Below are positions 1 to 11,700 of a DNA stretch of 64,000 bases, in pieces. Both the position numbers and the translations under genes were made by a program. The stretch covers positions 4,285,501 to 4,349,500 of the forward strand of contig NC_092602.1 of NCBI RefSeq assembly GCF_047663525.1. Direction: 5' to 3'. Position 1 is the first letter of the stretch; each line of letters begins with the position of its first letter. Under the pieces are notes generated by a model, which had not been told where the DNA came from, did not search any database, and worked only from the letters and a program-made list of their open reading frames with translations. The stretch is from Anas platyrhynchos. Its lineage: Eukaryota; Chordata; Aves; Anseriformes; Anatidae.

Positions 1-231
1 ATGGCTGCACTTGGCTAATGCCCATCGATCCTGGGAGGTGCATGGCTGTGCGTTGTGCCAAGGGGACACCCAACACATGCTCTGTGTGCCAAGGGCTCCT
101 GCTGATACAAGTATTTCTCCAGGAAGGGCAGACCATGCGCATCCAGGCCAGCAGTAGGTCACATCCACTGGGCTTGCAGCTGTGCCCCCAGCACATCTAC
201 CTGGAGGTCACTCCAGACTGAAGAGTGATCG

Positions 232-3200
232 TCACTGAGCATTCCTGATGTCTTGGTCAGCCCACTGTGGGTCAGCTGCTGCCTCTGTCTTACCTTTGGG
301 GGGTTTTGCCTGCAAAATGAACAGGGACATGTTCTACGTACAAGTGGGCAGCCTAGGCAGGTGGTCCTGCTGTGCTCAGTCCCGCGCAAACAGATCCATT
401 CCTTGAGACTCTAACCCAACCTGTAACTTGAGATTCAGACTGGAATTGCACAAAACTTTTTTCCTTGGTAGGATGGTGCAGCCCTAGGACAGTTTACCAA
501 GGACCTGGAGGATCCTTGGAGGCTTCCAACACTCAACCAGATAAAGCCAAAGATGACCTGTGCTAGGGCTGGCAGCAGTCCTGCTCTGATGGAAGTTTGG
601 ATGAGGGAACTCTGATCAGGCCTCCTGGTCCATAGTTCTGTGACTCTGGGATTCACCCAGGCAGTGCAAAGCCAAGCACCACGCACAACAAGAAAATCTG
701 ATGCTGAACTGCAGCATCGACACTGGCATAGCTCCAGCACACTGTGAAGATCTACCCTTTTTCACACACAGTTTGGCCAGATTCAGTTCTGAAGAGGGTG
801 AATAAATGTGGAGCCGGTTCAGAATTCCAAGCTAAAGAACAATTTAAAATTTTCCTGTGTAGGAGACTCGGGGAAGCCCAGGCTCCTGGCTGTGTCCTTG
901 TGGACTCCTTGTTATTTGATGGGTTTCCCTGCAGTTTGGGCACCAGCTAGGTCCCCCTGTTCCCTCTCAGTTATCTGTTGTCTTTAATCTTGTAAGAGTT
1001 AAACCTGTGCCAGGTGCAGTTCAGACTAGCCACCGAGTTCCAAGAGCTGGAGGGAGGAGAGATTGAGAAATGCTCCACCTGGGCTTTCCCAGATCTTGCA
1101 AACTGCCAAAGGGCAGAAAATAATTCAACCAGCTCCCAAAATTCGCTCTCATTTCAGTTCTCCGAAGTTGCCCTGCAGCCTGTTCTTACCTCCTCAAACT
1201 TCTCCTTCCAGTAGAAGTCAGCCTTTGTATCCAGATAGAGCAGAACCAGGTCACAGACCACTGTGGCCTAGAGGAGAACACATGCAGTAGAGCAGTCAGC
1301 AGTGGATCATCGTGCAAGAGTGCCAGGCCCTCTGCCCATGGCACCCGTACAAGCCTGGCTGGCTGCCACTCCATGCTTGCCAGGCTCTCCCAGTCTGGCA
1401 GCACAGGGGCAATGTGTAAGCTTTCTGCTGCCCAGCTTCCCAGGCAGTGCAGCAAGGACCTTTCTGGCCCAACCTGCTGCCAGCAGATGCACGAGGTCAG
1501 GTCCCACCTGGGCCGTGATGCACCGGTGAAGGATCAGGGCTGGCAGAGTGTAGAGCCATGGTCCCAGCCACATAAGGGACAGGACAAGTGGTCTTTTGGG
1601 GTACTGTGTCTGGGATGAAAGGGGAGGGCAGAGGGAGAGCCCAGGCTCCCCGTTACTCTGCCAAAGGGGAAGGGCCATGACAGCATGTGCCAGACAGCTC
1701 TAGAAGGGACTGCAGTGGCAACATCCATGCTGGAGCCAGACACCAGCTCCCTTTAGTAGGGAAGCTTGGCACTGCAGGCAGGCAGGGGAAACAGCAGATG
1801 AGTAGCAAATCCTAGCCTATGGATCAGAGGAAAAGAGCATATTTAGCACTCACGGCTCCGAAGAATGCAATGCCAGTGCCAAAACTCACGGCAGCAGGAA
1901 TTATGCTGAACTTCCCAGCCTGACGAGAAAGAGGGGGTAAAAGAGAAAGAGTGGGCAGAGAATAGTGAGAGGGCTGTGAGAAAAGCCAAGCAGCGTGCTT
2001 AAAGCCTGCTGTCCTGCGGAAGGGGAGGTGCTGGAGGAAGCCAGGATCATTGCTCCATGCCCAACTGTAGGAGTGTGGCTGCTATGGACGTTATTCAAAA
2101 CCCACCGGGCTATGAAAGAAGCAACTGAAGCAGCTCATGATTCAATGGCAGCAGAGTGACCCACCTAACTGTGACCCACCTAACTCCTACAGGCACAGGG
2201 GGAGCCTTTGTCTTGCTGCAAGACTGCTACACACGGAGCTACACCCTACAGAACAGCAAACATCCCTGATGCGATGCGTCTCTCTCTGCTCAAATGGGTC
2301 TGACACCTCTGGGAAAAAAAAATATATATATATATTTGGGTACCTGTGTCTCTCCTGGTTATTTTCTCCTTCTCCACACTTTCCCTGACCTGGTCTCACC
2401 ACCCAGAAATGGTGCACCCTGCCCTACAGTCTATGCTTGTCTCTCCTCAAGTGAAAAGTTGCTCTTCACATGGGAGAGACCTTTGGTTTTTTTCCTGCTA
2501 TCCTCCATCGATCAACCCAGAGGGAAATAAAGCTCTGGAAAGAGGTAAAGAACTCACCAGGGTGAGGAGAAACACCACCAAAAGATGACAATAGGGCTCA
2601 GTGGCAGGAGGGAGCAGCAGTGAGCAGAGCAAGCAGTCGCTGCTGGTGAAAAGCAAGACAGCTCTGTGCGTGTGGGGTCTCCCAGCGATATGGTACCTGG
2701 CCATGCACGGAGATGTCAAAGCGGATGCCGTAGAGTTTCATCAGGCTCCGGTAGGGCCGCCGCTGAGAGTCCCAGTAGTAAGAGGCCGTTCTGTGGGAGA
2801 CACATTGGACAAAGCTCGGGAAACCATCACCATTCTGCACAGGGAGGGTGAGGGAGGAGGACTCCTGCCAGAGCCACATGATTCCCGTGGACGCTACGTG
2901 CCTGCGCACACCTTGCCTCCTCCAGCAGACAGGGCTGTGGGTGATGCATGTGCTGCCACATCTCCCAAGCTTGGCTTTGGCAGCAGGCTCACCACCCAGC
3001 TGAGGAGCATGGCACTGTGAGCAGCTCCCAGAGCAACCACGGCCAGCCACACGTCCCTGCCTTCAGCCAGGTCATGGCTTGTGCACCTCCAAGCAGAGCT
3101 CAGTTATGAGGTCCCGAAAATGCCATGGCACTCTGCACCTGACAAACCCTAAGCTAGGTTACCGGTTCCCATTAGCCCTGCTGCTCTTGGAAAACCAAGA

Positions 3201-6200
3201 TCTTGAGTGATTTTGCAGTGTGCTCATCCTAAGCACCCATGTGGCCACTGTCCTGGCACTCTCACCTGAAATTGTACCTCCTGTCCACAAGGATGAAGGA
3301 GTACTGCGGCTGGCACCGGGCACTGGGCTGATCCAGGTCACAGTTCCACTCGATGCGAATGCTGATGCTTCCTCCCTGCAGCACACCAACACACATTTTA
3401 CTCCAGCAAGCAGAGATTTGCTGAGTTCTCTGCTGTTAAGGTTTTCACGGATCACAGAGAGTTCAGGCCATGCCGTTCGCATTTCAAGGGTCAGTCCAGC
3501 CCCTGCCTTACCCACACCCTTGGGAAATTTGCAGTTTTCTTCCATGTTTTAAGAGGAAAAGCACATACCAGCAGTGCGAGATCCCCAAAGGTCTCCCCAG
3601 CTGCCTCTACCACATCGCCAATACGGAACACGGGGCAGGAAGGGTTGAAAAATGGATCGTATGTGCAGCTCTTGAAATAGGTGGAGTCGTTGGTTTGCAA
3701 AGTATTGCCCCTGAAACAGGAGAGGGAGAGAGATGTCATGGGTACAGCAGGGTGTGGGAGGCCATGGTGATCTGCTGGGGGACTGAGGACACCCTTCCAC
3801 AGGTCCCAGTGTCCCCGAAGAGTGATGCATGGGGGATGCTCCTGCTTCAGGGACACACAGTCTCGCCCCTTGTCAAGCCTGGGCTCCTTCCTCTCCCAGC
3901 TCCCCCCCCCACCTCTGCCTTCATGCTTCTTTCTTCCCCTGGCACCTTGCTCCCATGGTGTCAGGCACCCTGTGAGATGTAATGAGCCAGCTCTAGCTCT
4001 TAGAGTGACAGCAGGAGCAGTTCAGCTACCCAAACCATTTTTCTTGCCAGAGTAAGGCAGCACTGGGGCTGCATTTTCATCCTTCCTCTCTCTCCTCTCT
4101 GCCTGTACAACATCCCCTGCAGGCACCAGCCCCCCTCTCCCACCAATAAGGGGAGCTGTGCACTCAAGCAGGCAGTCAAGGAAGTGTGCTGCTATAGAGG
4201 GTGAAAAACACTGTTACCTGCTTATAAAATGAGGGAGGCAGACAACACTGCCTCAGGCTACGCTCAAGACAGGCTAAGGTCTCGTATTTAGATGACTGGT
4301 AAATCACAGCTCTAATGACTCCCTCAGCAATATATGCACTTGCAGGGACTAAGATGCAAAAACATGAGGCAAAATGAGGCCTTGGGAATGACTGTCCTCC
4401 TGCTCTGCTTGCAGTGCTCTAGACAGGTCAGTAATCCCTCTGGGGCTCCCCATCCCACAGCTCTTACATATGCAAAAACATATGCAGCCAAAGCAGCCAG
4501 CATTCTCCTGAACACATCACCCTGAACCTTCACTGCCCAAGCCACCTGCCCTGTGGCACCACGGCCTCTTGGTACATCTTGCCTGCTCAGCCTCTGGGCA
4601 GACAAGCTCAGCACAGAGGCTGGACCATGCGGCAAACACAGTCCCTGCTGAAGGGCATCGTACTTACTTGGAGAAGTTAAATTTGGTGAAGTTGACGGTG
4701 TTTTTTATAAAAAGAGTAAAATTCTCAGCCTCAGCCAGAAGAGGTTTCCTGGAAAACAACCACAAATGAACTCAGTTTTTGCACAGTGGCCAAGACATGT
4801 CCCCATTCCCCTCGCTCTACAGTTTCTTCCATGATCCCAGGACTTGGACTACTATGGACAATTGTTCTTGTGTGAAGTCCTCTGGGCTTAAATGACCAGT
4901 AAGTCAATACCACGGTCAAAGACCACCCACAGCTTGGCTACCTCTGGGCAGGTAGGATCAGGATACCAATTATGCAGACCACAAAAGGCAGAAATCAAAG
5001 CACTGCTCTTCAGACTGCTCTTGCCACCCGCTATCCTCTGACCCTGTACTGTACCTGGGCAGGGTGTTGTTCTCCACGGGGCACCAGCCATAGATCTCAC
5101 AGGTGGAATGGGTTGCATTGAACATCACACATTTTCCAGTTTTTATCCCTAGAAATGAGACAATGTGCATCATTTACCACTCTCTTAATGAAACGTTTCC
5201 TCTGCAGCTCCTGAACCACAAAGATGACCCTGGCATCATCTTCAGTGTTTTCCCCCATCCAAAAACTTTGCTGTGAAACTCTCCCTTCAAGGCCAGGTGG
5301 TTGTTTTACAAAGACAAAGAAACTGGGTGCTGCTGCTGACTCGGTGCCTGTCCAGCAGAGCCTTTCCTGCCCGGCAGCTGCTGAAGCCACCTACTCCCTG
5401 GAGGGAAACAATTTGCAGGGGGTAATCCGGCACACAAAGCTCTGTCAACCAACCTAAAGGTGAAATTTTTTAGGTGAACTCACATGGCTTTCTAATATTA
5501 ATCAGCATGAAATAAAATCCAGGTTTTATTATGAAAGGAAAACCTGCCGAACACAAAGCACATTGTTTGCAATTCCAGCAGCCAACATCAAAAACAAAGC
5601 AACTCTGTATTTGCTGCTCACAGCAGCTTTTACCAGAACCACCTGTTCTCCTGGCAGTAACAGGTTTTGTCAAGAATAAATGGTTGGAAAGACCTTCAGT
5701 GCACACTTACAAAAGCACTGAACTTGTGCAGTTAGGCACCTCTGTGAATCTGTTTAACAAGCATGAGGAATTAAAACTTTTTAATTATTACTATTATTTT
5801 TAGCAAAACACCCAGTACCATTGCCATGAACCACTGGGTTTCCCACGGGACAGTCCACATCTTCTGTGCACATCCCATCTAGCACAGAGGGGCTCTGAGA
5901 GAGACAGAACAGAGGTGCTGTTACTCTGCTGCGCAGCCAGTTAAGGCCACGCAGCCACTTACCCACATTTCTGTGCAGTTGCTCCTCTGTGCATGTTCCC
6001 AACACTTACAAGAGACATGCACCATTTCCAAAACAGCACCCTGGGCAGCCTGCAGGTTGAGGAAGGAGGCATTTCCAAAGGGCATGGAGATGATGGCAGG
6101 TAGGGGAATAAAGAAAACATTCTTCCCCAGCTACTCCCTGACCATCACAGGAAACACCAGCCCATCAGAGAAGCACCTCCCCATGCATGTCGAATGCCAT

Positions 6201-8429
6201 CAACAACTGCACTTTTTCGGGAGACATCCCCCAAGGTGGTCACAGCAGAGCTCAGCTTCTACGCTCAGGTGTTGCTCAGAGTTCACAGCATGTTTGTTCC
6301 TGGGACAAAAGTGATTTCAGAAAGGGGCAGAAATGCTTGTGTGAACAGCTGAGACCTGCTGCGCATAAACTGTTGAAACTTCAGAGCTGAAAGTCTAAAT
6401 AAAAAATAAATATTCTTTCTAGGGTAGGGAATTACTTTACTCTTAATCTTTATCAGAAGCAACTGCTGATCAGTATGGAATGCTCTCCCTAGGAGACATG
6501 CCACTGAGCTCAGCACAGACATCACCTGCTAAAAAACCCTCACCTGTGTGAGGGTGCTGGCTATGACTTCAGCATAAGTTCCCTTTTGTTTTGCAACTTG
6601 GGTAGTGCCAAGAACAAAATCACCCAGTAATGCACACGTTGCCAAATGCTTATCAGTCAATCAGAACACACCTTTGTGTTAATTTGCCCTGCATCCAGCT
6701 GCACCTGCTCCCTGGTCTGCCAGCAAGGAGTACTTTGGTAATTAAACTTTGCAGGAGGATATTCTCAAAAGCTGCCACTGCTATATTTTCAAAGCTTTCC
6801 AAACAGACATTTCAGCTACAGCCTGAAAACCAGGACTGAGAAGCTACTGGAGAGAGAGCAACACAGGGTGAAGGCTCTCACAGGCATCCAGACAATCAAC
6901 AACAGGATTAAATGCTCTGCTGTCTACCTGGCTGGCAGACTGGAAAAATAAGCATCCAGAAATGCCAGTGACCACCCACGCCAAAGCTCTGAAACACTCT
7001 ATGGCATACATTTTCCTCTGAGGACACCCCTGCAGCTATCAGTGCTTTAGGAATCCTCGAGCTGGGAGCCGCACAGAAGCCCACAGCAAAAGCCAAGAGG
7101 AGCATTAGGACAAACAGTGCTTGGCTCTGGCACAAGGGGACAGCAATGGCTTAGCTTAAAGAACATTTGCTCCTGTCTACCAAACAGGGTCCAGCCTGGG
7201 AGAGCTGGCTGGCCTGAATCCAGCCTTACTGGGAAGATTTCTCTCACTAAATATATACCACTGAGTGACTGCTGATTGGGAAACCACCTAGCCCTTGTGT
7301 TCCATTCCTCCTAAGAGCAGGACACTATGATGAATAGATACTAGCACTGCAGTAGGGTATTAAAAAGGAAACAGAGGTGTCCATGGAGTGTGTGTTGAAA
7401 AGTATCACAGAAAACAGCAGAACAGAGGTAAGAGAAGCAAGTCTTCACAGCGAGTGAAGGAGTCAAAGACATACGTGACTGCAGGAGGTACACAGGTAAT
7501 AGAAAAGTATCAGCCAGGGCTGGAGCGATGATGGTGCTGATGCTAGGACATATGGAATAAGGATGAGGCAATGCAGCATCACCAACCTTCAGGAAGTCCA
7601 GACAGCTGTGGAGGACCCAACAGCCCATGTCCCTTGTCCTTCTGGTCTCAAGTGGTCCTGGCTGGACTGCTCAGTTACGTGCCTTGGTTCATGCAGGGAG
7701 GCGAGTGAGCGCAAACAAGCACGCAAAATTTGGAGCAACTAGAACATGGGAAATCAGCTGCGTTTGTCCCTTGTACACATCGCAGGCCTAGGCTACCTGA
7801 CAGCACGGCTCATTTACCTCGGGGCAGGTGCCTTGGGCTTGCTTGGCTGTGGCAATGAAGTTGGTGACCAGAAAAACCACGTTTTCCCCCTAGGAGGCAA
7901 GAAGACACCTTCAGTGCTGCGTCGACACTGGTATGGTTTTCCAGGAGGCTTCAGAGCTTGCAATCCTTGCTGGCTGTGGAGCTGCTCCCTTCACGGGGCC
8001 CTTACCACAGCCTTGCAGTGCTCACCCTGGACCCACTGGGATCGGGACCGGGACTGGGATCGGTGCCTACCTGAGGAGGACTCGCATAATCGACCACATC
8101 CCAGAGCCGTCTGCTCGCGTCCTTGCTCCGTGTGACCGAGACCCCCTTCATCTTGGTGATGACTGAGACGTGAGGGGCTGCGTCCGTGTCCTGGTAGCCC
8201 CTCCGCACCACCAGCACCCACCTGGGGACAGGACAGAGCGGTGCAATGAGCCCATCCCCGCACCCCAACCCGGCCACTGTGGGGAAGGAGCCGCTCGCCC
8301 TTACCCGAGCAGGTAGCCCAAGACAGCGAGCTGCAGCAGGCGGTGCAGCAGCCCGACCCGCCGGTTCCGTGTCAGGGCGAATTTCTCCGTCTTGTAGTCC
8401 AGCAGCCCGCAGCACAGCGCCGCCGCCAT
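232..8429 (-). CDS. P2RX6: P2X purinoceptor 6 (ATP-gated cation channel subunit), 12 exons
   Basis: Subunit of trimeric ATP-gated cation channels at the plasma membrane. Coding exons on the minus strand, in order: 8305-8429, 8071-8221, 7818-7889, 5819-5894, 5055-5148, 4668-4748, 3569-3710, 3266-3375, 2697-2790, 1854-1919, 1190-1267, 232-309; all have GT/AG borders and matching phases, giving 388 residues. Visible: N-terminal [12 protein letters not shown]1 at about 24-46; ATP-site lysines K65 and K67 (ITKMKG); all ten ectodomain cysteines; [13 protein letters not shown] at 282-284; K302 in [12 protein letters not shown]2 at about 318-345; and the YxxxK trafficking motif YLDTK (348-352). Choice of P2RX6 over P2RX4/5 rests on [10 protein letters not shown], the [10 protein letters not shown] and RSLMKLYG segments, and on LRRC74B and SLC7A4 as neighbours. 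The cytoplasmic tail is short compared with human P2RX6 (about 440 residues). The last exon (AKPPKGKTE... to stop at 232) is the least certain, because a cryptic GT lies inside it. No poly(A) signal is visible before the window edge. Confidence 0.93.
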
Positions 8430-8710
8430 GGCAGCACCACCACCACCAGCAGCAGCAGCAGTGCGGGGCCCCACAGCGGTTCACGAGATGGCGGCGGAGG
8501 AGCCCTCGGGCACCTCTGAGGCTCCTGGTGAAGCTCTCCGAGCCTCTCCCTGCCCTCCCGGCCCTCTGGCAGCCCCCCGAGCGGCTGGGGGGAGCTCGTA
8601 CTTGGCGGCGTGCCGGGCCTGCGGCGTCAGCCCGGCCTCCTGCCTCCTGCGGCGGCCGCCGGGCACCGCCATCCCCCTGCGGCACCGGGGGCTGGGCCCG
8701 CGGGTGAGGG
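8290..8710. promoter_or_regulatory. CpG-rich bidirectional promoter of P2RX6 and LRRC74B
   Basis: A CpG-dense, GC-rich block covers both first coding exons. The P2RX6 start codon (8429-8427, minus) and the likely LRRC74B start (8488, plus) are head to head with 58 bases between them. No TATA box is evident. A shared CpG-island promoter is inferred from the layout; transcription start sites are not visible in sequence and may lie inside the partner's coding exon. Confidence 0.6.
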
Positions 8711-11700
8711 GAGCCTGGAGTGGGTCAGGGGTGGTCTGCGCCTTCTGTCCTCTGCCCCGTTATACCCCCTTCCCGATACCCCATCCGTTATCTCTTCCCG
8801 TTACCCCCACTTCCCGTTATCTCTTCCCATTAACCCCCTTCCCCCATTATCCCCCCTTCCCCTGTTATCCCTCCTTTCCCTTATCCCCCCTTTCCCTTAT
8901 CCCTCCTTCCCGTTATCTCTTCCCTTTATTCCCCCCTTCCCATTATTCCCCTTCCCCCGTTATCCCCCCCTTCCTGTTAACCCCCCTTCCCGTTATCCCC
9001 CTTTCCCCATTATCCCCCTTTCCCCATTATCCCCCTTTCCCCATTATCCCACTTCCCCCATTATCCCCTCTTTCCCTTATCCCCCTTCCCGTTATCACCC
9101 CTTCCCATTATCTCCTCCCTTTATTCCCCCTTCCCATTATCCCCCCTCCCCGTTATTCCCCTTCCCCCGTTGTCCTCCCTTCCTGTTATCCCCCCTTCCC
9201 ATTACCTCTTCCCATTATCTCCCCTTCCCCTGTTATCCCCCTTCCCCTGTTATCCCCCCTTTCCTCATTATCCCCCCTTCCCATTTGGCACCTGGCTTTG
9301 GGGAGCAGTGGCAGTGGGGGTGCTCAGGGAAGGAAGGCGTCTCCTCCCCGGGACCTGGAGGGTGAGATGTGCAAACATCGCTTTGGCACGCTTCCCTTGG
9401 GATTGAGAACTTTGCCTGGGAGCGTGCAGTCTCCCCTGGGGTGTCCTGCATTTTATAGCTCGAACCCCAACATTTTAAAGAATCACAGAATCCTTGAATG
9501 CTTTGTGTTGGAAGGGACCTTACAAGTCATTGAGTTCAAACCCCCCTTCCATGGGCAGGGACACCTCAAAGCCCCATCCAGCCTGGCCTTGAACACTTCC
9601 AGGGATGGGACGTCCACAGCTTCTCTGGGCAACCTGTTCCAGTGCCTCAAAACAAGAAATTACAATCATTTTTAAGTGTGCACATTGGTTCTTGTTGGCT
9701 ACTTCTACTGATGAAAGCTGCTTTCAGTGTGCACGGCATTTTGGTCATTTGGACCACAAAAAGGGCACAGCCTTTCCTAGTAATTTTTGATAAATCCATT
9801 TGCTCTGTTAATTTTATTTCATCTGCAACAGTTCTGAGCCTCCGTCTAGTTCATTTCCTGTATCTGATACCCAGGGCTGGAGAACGTAACTTGAGTAATC
9901 ACAAGATCATTGCAACACTTCTGTTTAATTCTAGGGATTTTTTTTGAAATTAAAAATTTCCTTTGATATTGGCTGCACCCAAGCTTCTTACATGTGGAGA
10001 TCAGGAGTCAGAGCAGCCTGCGATAAACAGAGGGGGTGCTCATATTGGCTGTGCACACAGGCTGCCAGGTAGAAGTGATGTCCAGAAAGGCACACAGGCT
10101 AGGGTGTTTTCCTCTACGTCATGAATATTGTCAGTGGAAGCATTTTTCCTGATTTTTATGGAAGGAGGTCTTAATTCACAATTGACAAGATAAATGAAGG
10201 CTCTTCAATGTAAGCCATATTCAGCATTTGCTTTCCCAGTCCATTTTTAAATTATTTTGGAAGGGGGATCTTTTTCTGAATCCTGCTGATTGCTTTGTGA
10301 AATCTCCCTGATCCCTGCCAGGCTAAGAGCTGAAACAGGAAAGCTCACCAGAGCTTCGGGAACCTGGTGAAACCGTAAATGACCCACTGTGAGGTTTTTG
10401 TTACAGGGTGCCAAGGCCTTAGCTCTTTCCTTGGTGGCTGATACCTCCATCATCAAGTTAGACCTGGGTGACAACTGGCTGCTGGGAGAAGGGGCGGCTG
10501 CAATTGCAGAGATGCTGAAAGAAAACTGCTACATTTCAGGTTTGTATTATCCTTCCTGCTCTTCTCTGGTGCATCTGTTCCTGCTGTGCTGTAGAGGAGG
10601 AAATTGTGCTGGGTTTGTGAATTTAGCCAAATCACACTATATTGGTGACTGCTTTTGTGAAATGCATAAGGGAATTGAGGTGCTGTTTGAACAGTGAGTG
10701 TTTAAAACTGTGGTGCTTTCTCACCTTTCTCTATCTGTGTCTGTGGACCTGTATCTGTCTTTATTTTTGTGAAGTTATGATTTTGTTACTGGAAGTTATG
10801 ATTTAACTGCCTGGAGTCAGCTCAGTCCTGCTCTTCCTGCAAAGAGTTATCAGGAGAAATCTAGAGATCTTGTTTTCAGTCCCTACTTTTCCAGGGTCAA
10901 TATTCTCCCCTTTCATAAATTAAGCAGCCACTCGCAGTTAAACACGTGGTCAGGGAGGAGGGTTCTGCACCAGCTCTGCACTTTCGACTCATTCTGTGTT
11001 CATGTGTGGAACATGAATGAGGGCTGTTTCTTAGGGACAGGTTGTGAATTGAAAAACGAAGTTCTGTTTTTCCTGTTTAAATACTGCGTTAGACCAGTTT
11101 TCATCATTCTTACTTTCTGAGCCTGACACTACTTCTGCCATTAAAGCGTAGAGGTCAGGCACCTCCCTGACAACTGTTAGGGAATGATTTAATGATCTGA
11201 TAATGTTTTTTTTTTTTCTTTCCTCAGATGTCAATTTATCTGACAACAAATTGGGCACTGAAGGAGCTAAGGCCCTTTCTGCTATGCTTCTAGAAAACAA
11301 TACAATTGTGTCCCTCCAGCTCTCAGGAAATGAATTTGATGACCATGCAGCAAAGTATTTAGCAGATGCCATCACAGCAAACAGCAAAGTGGAAATTCTT
11401 GATCTGAGTTACAACAGGTTTGGTGACAAAGCAGGTAAAGTGCTGTCTGCGTACCTTGCATATAGAAGGATGCTACAGAAGTTACCTCCAACTCTGTCTG
11501 TGATGGATACAGGCTTGAAAATGGAGAAACTGAATTTCTGCTCTCCCATGCCACATCCCATGCAGTCTGTCAGATCCATGTTCTTCCTCCCCACCCCTGG
11601 TTGTGGTTTTTTTTTGTGAAAAACCCACTGTGTTCTCTCCACCTACTGCTTTACAATCATGTATCCTCACACATCTCACCTGATATAGTCCCCCTGAAGA

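Noticed and set aside
3470-3982. 170-codon plus-strand open frame
   Set aside because: Overlaps P2RX6 exon 7 in antisense and flanking intron; no independent evidence.
8428-9675. 415-codon plus-strand open frame starting at the shared promoter
   Set aside because: It is LRRC74B exon 1 followed by read-through of a good GTGAGG donor into a minisatellite and a CR1 copy; the protein-like part ends at 8703.
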